Source: Chitinophagales bacterium | GTDB lineage: Bacteria; Bacteroidota; Bacteroidia; Chitinophagales; LD1 | Direction of reading: 5' to 3' | Assembly: GCA_016786765.1 (NCBI GenBank) | Contig: JAEUUZ010000025.1 | Coordinates: 89,218-153,217, forward strand | Length of the DNA: 64,000 nt | Shown: piece by piece, positions 60,295 through 64,000 of the stretch | How the letters are laid out: each line of letters starts with the position of its first letter | Position numbering within the stretch: position 1 is the stretch's first letter | The notes under the pieces: model-generated | Told to the model about the DNA's origin: nothing | The model's database searches: none | What the model saw: the letters and a program-made list of their open reading frames with translations, nothing else | Made by a program: the position numbers and the translations under genes

Positions 60295-63200
60295 ATGCGA
60301 AAAATAGACAAAGACACCTTTTTACGAAGCTTTAAAGTGCTTTCAAATCAATCTTTTGATTTGTTCCTTGGAGCAGGTGCGTCTATTTCATCGGGCATTC
60401 ATTCGGGTAGTGATTTAGTTTGGCTTTTCAAACGAGAGTTGTTAAGTGTTAGCGGTAAAATAAACGGCAAGAAGTTTCAAGACTTAAAAGTTGAAGCCAA
60501 TAAAAAAGTCATACAAAGTTATTTTGTAGAAGAAGATGCTAAGACGACAAATCCGTATTCTTATTATTTTGAAAAGTGCTATCCTGACCGATTGGTAAGA
60601 CAAGAGTTTTTAACCAGTTTGGTAAGAGATAAAAAACCTTCAATTGGTTTTATGTGCCTTTCCGCATTGGTAGGGCAGCAAAAATTAAATACCGTTTGGA
60701 CAACCAACTTTGACGACCTAATTGAAAGAGCCATCGGTAAATTGGATATAAGTTGCCAAGTAGTATCACCTGAAAATGCAAAGTCGGTTCAAAATTTCAG
60801 AAACGATATTCCCACAGTTGTAAAACTTCACGGGGATTTCCGTTATGATGCTTTGCAAAATACGGACGAAGAATTACAAAAATTAGAAGACAATCTACAT
60901 CACTATTTTTTGGATGCTTCTGCACAAAGGGGCTTATTAGTTGTCGGTTATTCGGGTAGTGACGAATCGGTTTTGCAAACTCTTGAAAAAGCATTAGAGA
61001 AACAAAACGCATTTCCAAAAGGATTGATTTGGTGCATTCCAAAAGATATAACGCCAAGCGAACGATTATCAAACCTCGTAGAGAAAGCCAATACACAAAA
61101 TCAGCGTTCAGGCTTTATGGTTATTGATAGTTTTGATTATTTCCTACACGAACTTTATACAGTTTGCGAATTAAAAAATGAGCAAATTGATTCTATTGTC
61201 AAAGAAAGGTTTGAGCAAAGACGGTTTTTTAGGCTTACACAAAATCAATCGAACACTATACCAATACTTCTTAATGCTATAAAGGCAACGCATTTTCCTA
61301 AAACTATTTTCTCTACCAAGACCAAAATAAACGGAGAAGGTAAATGGAAAAAGCTACGAGAAGTTTTAAAGGATTCTAACGTAGTTGCAGCATTCAGCAA
61401 AGGCGAAACACTTTCACTTTTTGGAAATGAGAATGAAATCAAAGAAGTTTTCAAAGATTATCTAATAGACGCTATAAAACTGATTGACATTCCCGAACAT
61501 CTTTTTTATCAGCCTGATTCCTTCTACATTGGAATGTTGTATGAGTTAATTGAAAAATCGTTTGTGAATGATTACAGTTTAGCCATTTTCAGCCGAGGGA
61601 GACAAATCAGGAAAGTATTTTCAGTTAATCACCCATTGAGCCAAGAAGAAATTGATAGTATTCCGAAATGGTTAAATTTGAATATTCCAAAAGGCTATCA
61701 GGTTTTTGAAGCATTTGAATTTAAAGTAGAATTCGTAAACAAAGATTTATTTTTACTGATTTGTCCGACAATCCATATACAAACAACCACTGGTGCAGAA
61801 CCCGACAGATTAACAGTTCAAAATATAACCAATATTATTACCTCAAACCGTTGGAATGCTAAATACGGCAAGAAAGTAGATTTTTGGTTTAAGGAATTGA
61901 AAAGTAGAAAATCCGATTTGAATTTTCGATTGGGTGACTTTGAAATTAAACTTTCAGCATATTATGCAACAGCAGCACAAAAGATGGGAAATTTCTTTTG
62001 CTTCGATAGTTATTCAAAAGCAAACGAACCTCTAATTTATTTTCACCATCAGGACGAAACCAAACAATCTATTCACCCAATAAACGGATTGAAACTTTTA
62101 GGGCCATTAGAAGAAAGCTTCGGTGCAAATGGTGTTGCTTCAAAAATTCAGTTGGCAATAATTGCACCCGATACAGGTTTTGAAAAGCTAAAATCACATT
62201 TAGAATCACTACTAAATCCTGTAAGTCCAACAACTGAAAAAGAATACCTTAAAGATTATCCAGGCTTTGATGCTGTGTTTAAAAAGCACTTGGTTATTCC
62301 TACTTCCATTCAAAGTGAATTTGTAGTTGCCATAAACAGTCAGGAAATAAGGCAGTATTCAGCGATAAAGTTTTATGAACATATAAAAAGCAAAATAGAC
62401 AACCTTTCATTAAAACAGAACGAAATTGACTGCGTTGTAGTTTACATTCCAAACGCTTGGAAAAATTTCAGAGAACTAAAAAATGAACAAACATATTTTG
62501 ACCTTCACGATTCACTTAAATTGTATGCAGTTAAGAAGGGTTTGCGACTGCAATTCATAGAAGATAAATCAATCACTTATAGTGACCAAGCAAAAGTTAA
62601 ATGGTGGCTTTCATTGGGCATTTATGTAAAATCGAACGGCACACCTTGGAAAGTTAAAACTGACAACACTGAAACAGCCTTTGTTGGTTTGGGTTATGCA
62701 ATAAGACAAAACGCAAGAAACAAAGTAGTTTTAGGCAGTAGCCAAATTTTTGATGGAAATGGAAACGGTTTACGCTTTTTACTCCAACCGATTGAGAAGC
62801 CAGTATTGATTGGCAAAAATCCATTTATGAGTAAGGATGATGCTTTCCGTTTGGTGACAAACATCAGAAATACTTACCATAAAATTGACCCAGTAATTGG
62901 GCTTAAAAAGTTGGTGCTTCATAAAACAACTCATTATACTCGTGACGAAATTGACGGAATATGTAATGCACTTGAAGGCATTGACAACATTGAACTTTTG
63001 CAAATCCAACAGTTCAGCAATTGGAGAGCAATAAAACTAAAAAAGAATCACTCAACAGGTAAACACGAATTTGACGGTTTTCCGATAGACAGAGGAACAA
63101 TTATTCAATTAGACGAATTTAGTTTCTTGCTTTGGACACACGGTTTAGTTCAAAGTAGCGAATTACTAAAACCATATTATCAAGGTAAAAGAGGTATCCC

Positions 63201-63411
63201 GACACCTTTGCTGATAAAAAGATTTAGAGGGACTGACCCAATTGAAACAGTTGCTAACGACATTTTAAAATTAACAAAGATGAATTGGAACGGAGCAGAA
63301 CTTTACAAGACAATGCCAGTAACGATTGACTTTTCAAAAAGACTTTCAGTAATGGGAAAACAATTAGAAGAACTTGGAAACAAAGCTTATGACTTTAGAT
63401 ACTTCATATAG
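60295..63411 (+). CDS. Single-chain SIR2 - prokaryotic Argonaute (inactive PIWI) protein
   Basis: 1038 residues. SIR2 domain, about 1-290: FLGAGAS (24-30), TTNFDDLIERA with N138 and D140, VKLHGDFRYD with H179, and VGYSGSDESVLQTL (217-230). Residues 300-570 are a linker or APAZ-like region. From ~578 (EPLIYFHHQDETK and NGLKLLGPLEE) the MID-PIWI part begins; QFIEDKSI and WWLSLGIYVKSNGTPWKV (753-786) close MID. PIWI: AFVGLGYA (795-802) lacks the first catalytic Asp, GSSQIFDGNG, VLHKTTHYTRDEIDGI, GIPTPLLIKRFRG and LTKMNWNGAELYKTMPVTIDF. PIWI therefore looks non-cleaving, as in short pAgos whose SIR2 partner consumes NAD when a guided target is sensed. The stop TAG is followed at once by the GCCAACGC repeat. 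It has a 12-bp gap from the upstream fusion gene. Confidence 0.88.
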   Translation: MRKIDKDTFLRSFKVLSNQSFDLFLGAGASISSGIHSGSDLVWLFKRELLSVSGKINGKKFQDLKVEANKKVIQSYFVEEDAKTTNPYSYYFEKCYPDRLVRQEFLTSLVRDKKPSIGFMCLSALVGQQKLNTVWTTNFDDLIERAIGKLDISCQVVSPENAKSVQNFRNDIPTVVKLHGDFRYDALQNTDEELQKLEDNLHHYFLDASAQRGLLVVGYSGSDESVLQTLEKALEKQNAFPKGLIWCIPKDITPSERLSNLVEKANTQNQRSGFMVIDSFDYFLHELYTVCELKNEQIDSIVKERFEQRRFFRLTQNQSNTIPILLNAIKATHFPKTIFSTKTKINGEGKWKKLREVLKDSNVVAAFSKGETLSLFGNENEIKEVFKDYLIDAIKLIDIPEHLFYQPDSFYIGMLYELIEKSFVNDYSLAIFSRGRQIRKVFSVNHPLSQEEIDSIPKWLNLNIPKGYQVFEAFEFKVEFVNKDLFLLICPTIHIQTTTGAEPDRLTVQNITNIITSNRWNAKYGKKVDFWFKELKSRKSDLNFRLGDFEIKLSAYYATAAQKMGNFFCFDSYSKANEPLIYFHHQDETKQSIHPINGLKLLGPLEESFGANGVASKIQLAIIAPDTGFEKLKSHLESLLNPVSPTTEKEYLKDYPGFDAVFKKHLVIPTSIQSEFVVAINSQEIRQYSAIKFYEHIKSKIDNLSLKQNEIDCVVVYIPNAWKNFRELKNEQTYFDLHDSLKLYAVKKGLRLQFIEDKSITYSDQAKVKWWLSLGIYVKSNGTPWKVKTDNTETAFVGLGYAIRQNARNKVVLGSSQIFDGNGNGLRFLLQPIEKPVLIGKNPFMSKDDAFRLVTNIRNTYHKIDPVIGLKKLVLHKTTHYTRDEIDGICNALEGIDNIELLQIQQFSNWRAIKLKKNHSTGKHEFDGFPIDRGTIIQLDEFSFLLWTHGLVQSSELLKPYYQGKRGIPTPLLIKRFRGTDPIETVANDILKLTKMNWNGAELYKTMPVTIDFSKRLSVMGKQLEELGNKAYDFRYFI

Positions 63412-63420
63412 CCAACGCAA

Positions 63421-63486
63421 TTTGCAAGCACAATTAAAAACCGCACAAGCCGACACACGACCAAAGTTTTTAATAGAGCTTGCAAA
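63421..63486. repeat. Right intact hairpin next to the defence genes
   Basis: TTTGCAAGC, ACA, ATTAAAAAC, a 24-nt loop with CGCACAAGCCGACACACGAC, GTTTTTAAT, AGA, GCTTGCAAA. Stems of 9 and 9 bp are perfect with the same ACA/AGA internal loop as the left hairpin but different stem sequences. It is preceded by GCCAACGC (63411-63418) and followed by GCCAACCC. Confidence 0.8.
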
Positions 63487-63500
63487 GCCAACCCAAAAGA

Positions 63501-63548
63501 AAAATTGTTTTTAAAAAATTTCCAACGCTTCAAAAAAAAATAAAACAC
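63501..63548. repeat. Middle right arm of the nested inverted repeats
   Basis: AAAATTGTTTTTAAAAAAT (63501-63519) and AAAAAAAATAAAACAC (63533-63548), exact complements of 58181-58199 and 58155-58170. The joint between them holds CCAACGCTTC, which also occurs at 58145-58154. Confidence 0.75.
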
Positions 63549-63606
63549 CCGACACACAAACCAGACAAAAAAGCACTCGACAAATGACACAAACGGACGA
63601 TATAAA

Positions 63607-63648
63607 AATGGTTGTAACCCACGACAGACAAGAACGCCAGCCTATAAC
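63607..63648. repeat. Outer right arm of the nested inverted repeats
   Basis: AATGGTTGT (63607-63615) and ACGC-CA-GCCTATAAC (63634-63648) complement 58062-58070 and 58034-58046. The inner joint is G-poor (AACCCACGACAGACAAGA). Confidence 0.6.
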
Positions 63649-63680
63649 AGCACCTACAAGAAATTGGCGGTTTTTCCTTT

Positions 63681-63702
63681 GGTTGGTGTTCCGCCACCAA
63701 CC
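63681..63702. repeat. Hairpin related to the one at 56737
   Basis: GGTTGGTG-TTCCGC-CACCAACC, a perfect 8-bp stem. It shares TTGGTGTTCCGCCA with the hairpin at 56737-56757, with paired changes in the stem. The rest of 63649-63875 shows no gene. Confidence 0.6.
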
Positions 63703-63875
63703 AACCCATTAGCCCAAACACAGCCTGCTTCTCTGCCAAAGGCGGATCGCAGTGCCGAATATGCTTTGCGTAACTTTGCGAATCCTTTGCGTTTTTGGTG
63801 TTACAGTAAAAGTGTATAGTTGCAATGGCACACGCTAGCCGGCCACAGTCCACGCACAGAACTTGCGCCAGTAGG

Positions 63876-63924
63876 GCTCCCAAAGTTCTTGGTCTTATTC
63901 TGCGAACCTTGGGAGCTATGTTTT
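63876..63924 (+). terminator. Candidate terminator near the window end
   Basis: GCTCCCAA-A-GTTC, a 16-nt loop, GAAC-C-TTGGGAGC (63876-63888 with 63904-63916), then TATG and seven Ts. The stem is 12 bp with one mismatch. No plus-strand gene immediately precedes it, so it may end the defence transcript at a distance or belong to an unseen RNA. Confidence 0.5.
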
Positions 63925-64000
63925 TTTAACTTTCAAGACATTAATAGTTATACCCTTATTACACTAATACTTCCATTCAATTTACTTGTTGAGCATGCAA

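Noticed and set aside
60295..63411. Catalytically active (slicing) Argonaute
   Set aside because: The first PIWI catalytic aspartate position reads AFVGLGYA and no DEDX set can be completed from the sequence.
58212..63486. Classical integron attC sites
   Set aside because: The hairpins recall attC, but RYYYAAC...GTTRRRY box pairs are not present at their ends and no IntI-type integrase lies in the window.
63387..63883. Minus-strand ORFs of 67 and 117 residues in the right flank
   Set aside because: They cover the hairpins and low-complexity runs; composition is that of the repeats, with no domain or start signal.
1..64000. CRISPR arrays, prophage or IS elements
   Set aside because: No regularly spaced direct repeats with unique spacers, no phage structural genes and no recognisable transposase or integrase were found on either strand.

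Overview
The window is chromosomal DNA of a member of the Bacteroidota, most likely a free-living Chitinophagales/Sphingobacteriales-type organism. The evidence is type IX secretion (T9SS) sorting domains (type A on the gene entering at base 1, type B/CHU_C on the 19912-22590 protein), a PorP/SprF-like protein, a bacillithiol-associated YtxJ, promoters of the TTTG-N18-TAnnTTTG form, many lipoproteins, moderately AT-rich DNA and characteristic intergenic repeats of this phylum. No phage structural genes, IS transposases, rRNA or CRISPR arrays were seen. One tRNA (Cys-GCA) is present.

Layout. 1-5052: end of a secreted M1 peptidase, a cystathionine beta-synthase-like enzyme, a YkgJ-type protein, an Ala-rich lipoprotein, Der, YtxJ and a 42-residue lipoprotein. 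5150-7338: Mpl-like Mur ligase and a DnaQ-type exonuclease. 7385-14102: a tight eight-gene type II fatty acid/polyketide-like operon (hotdog thioesterase, ketosynthase, halogenase-like flavoprotein, degenerate KS-like protein, ACP, ketosynthase, Cys-less KS-like protein, polysaccharide deacetylase), with most junctions overlapping by 4-28 bp. It resembles a reduced aryl-polyene/flexirubin-type module that lacks ketoreductase, dehydratase, ligase and exporter. 14175-19834: DUF1287 protein, a DUF2723-tail-like protein, DnaK, PanB. 19912-25760: a three-gene cell-surface/T9SS set with a clear promoter and terminator. 25811-35816: RsmE, DnaG, small secreted or membrane proteins, a C1 peptidase group, a NarL-type response regulator, tRNA-Cys and RNase R.

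35897-57550 is mixed housekeeping and accessory DNA: a DUF4160/DUF2442 pair, tryptophan 2,3-dioxygenase, acyl-CoA carboxylase beta subunit, SecG, a Wzz/Wzy-like pair, a SpoIIE-type phosphatase, an ABC permease, glycosyltransferases, a TonB-dependent receptor, DHFR, an ECF sigma factor, a sterol-desaturase-family enzyme and several secreted proteins. Between genes lie copies of a roughly 80-bp hairpin repeat family.

58315-63411 is the most striking part: a two-gene, AT-rich island. The first gene encodes a gamma-glutamylcyclotransferase-like domain joined to a long unknown region ending in a HEPN-type R-x4-H motif. The second encodes a single-chain SIR2 + prokaryotic Argonaute (MID-PIWI) protein whose PIWI domain appears to have lost its catalytic residues. 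I infer a nucleic-acid-guided NAD-depleting defence system with an unusual partner. The pair is bracketed by a nested set of inverted repeats: two intact hairpins of matching architecture touch the genes, and outside them lie two further pairs of complementary arms split by about 5.3-5.6 kb. This looks like a cassette that entered the loop of an older hairpin element. This module and its flanks are the best candidates for something undescribed.
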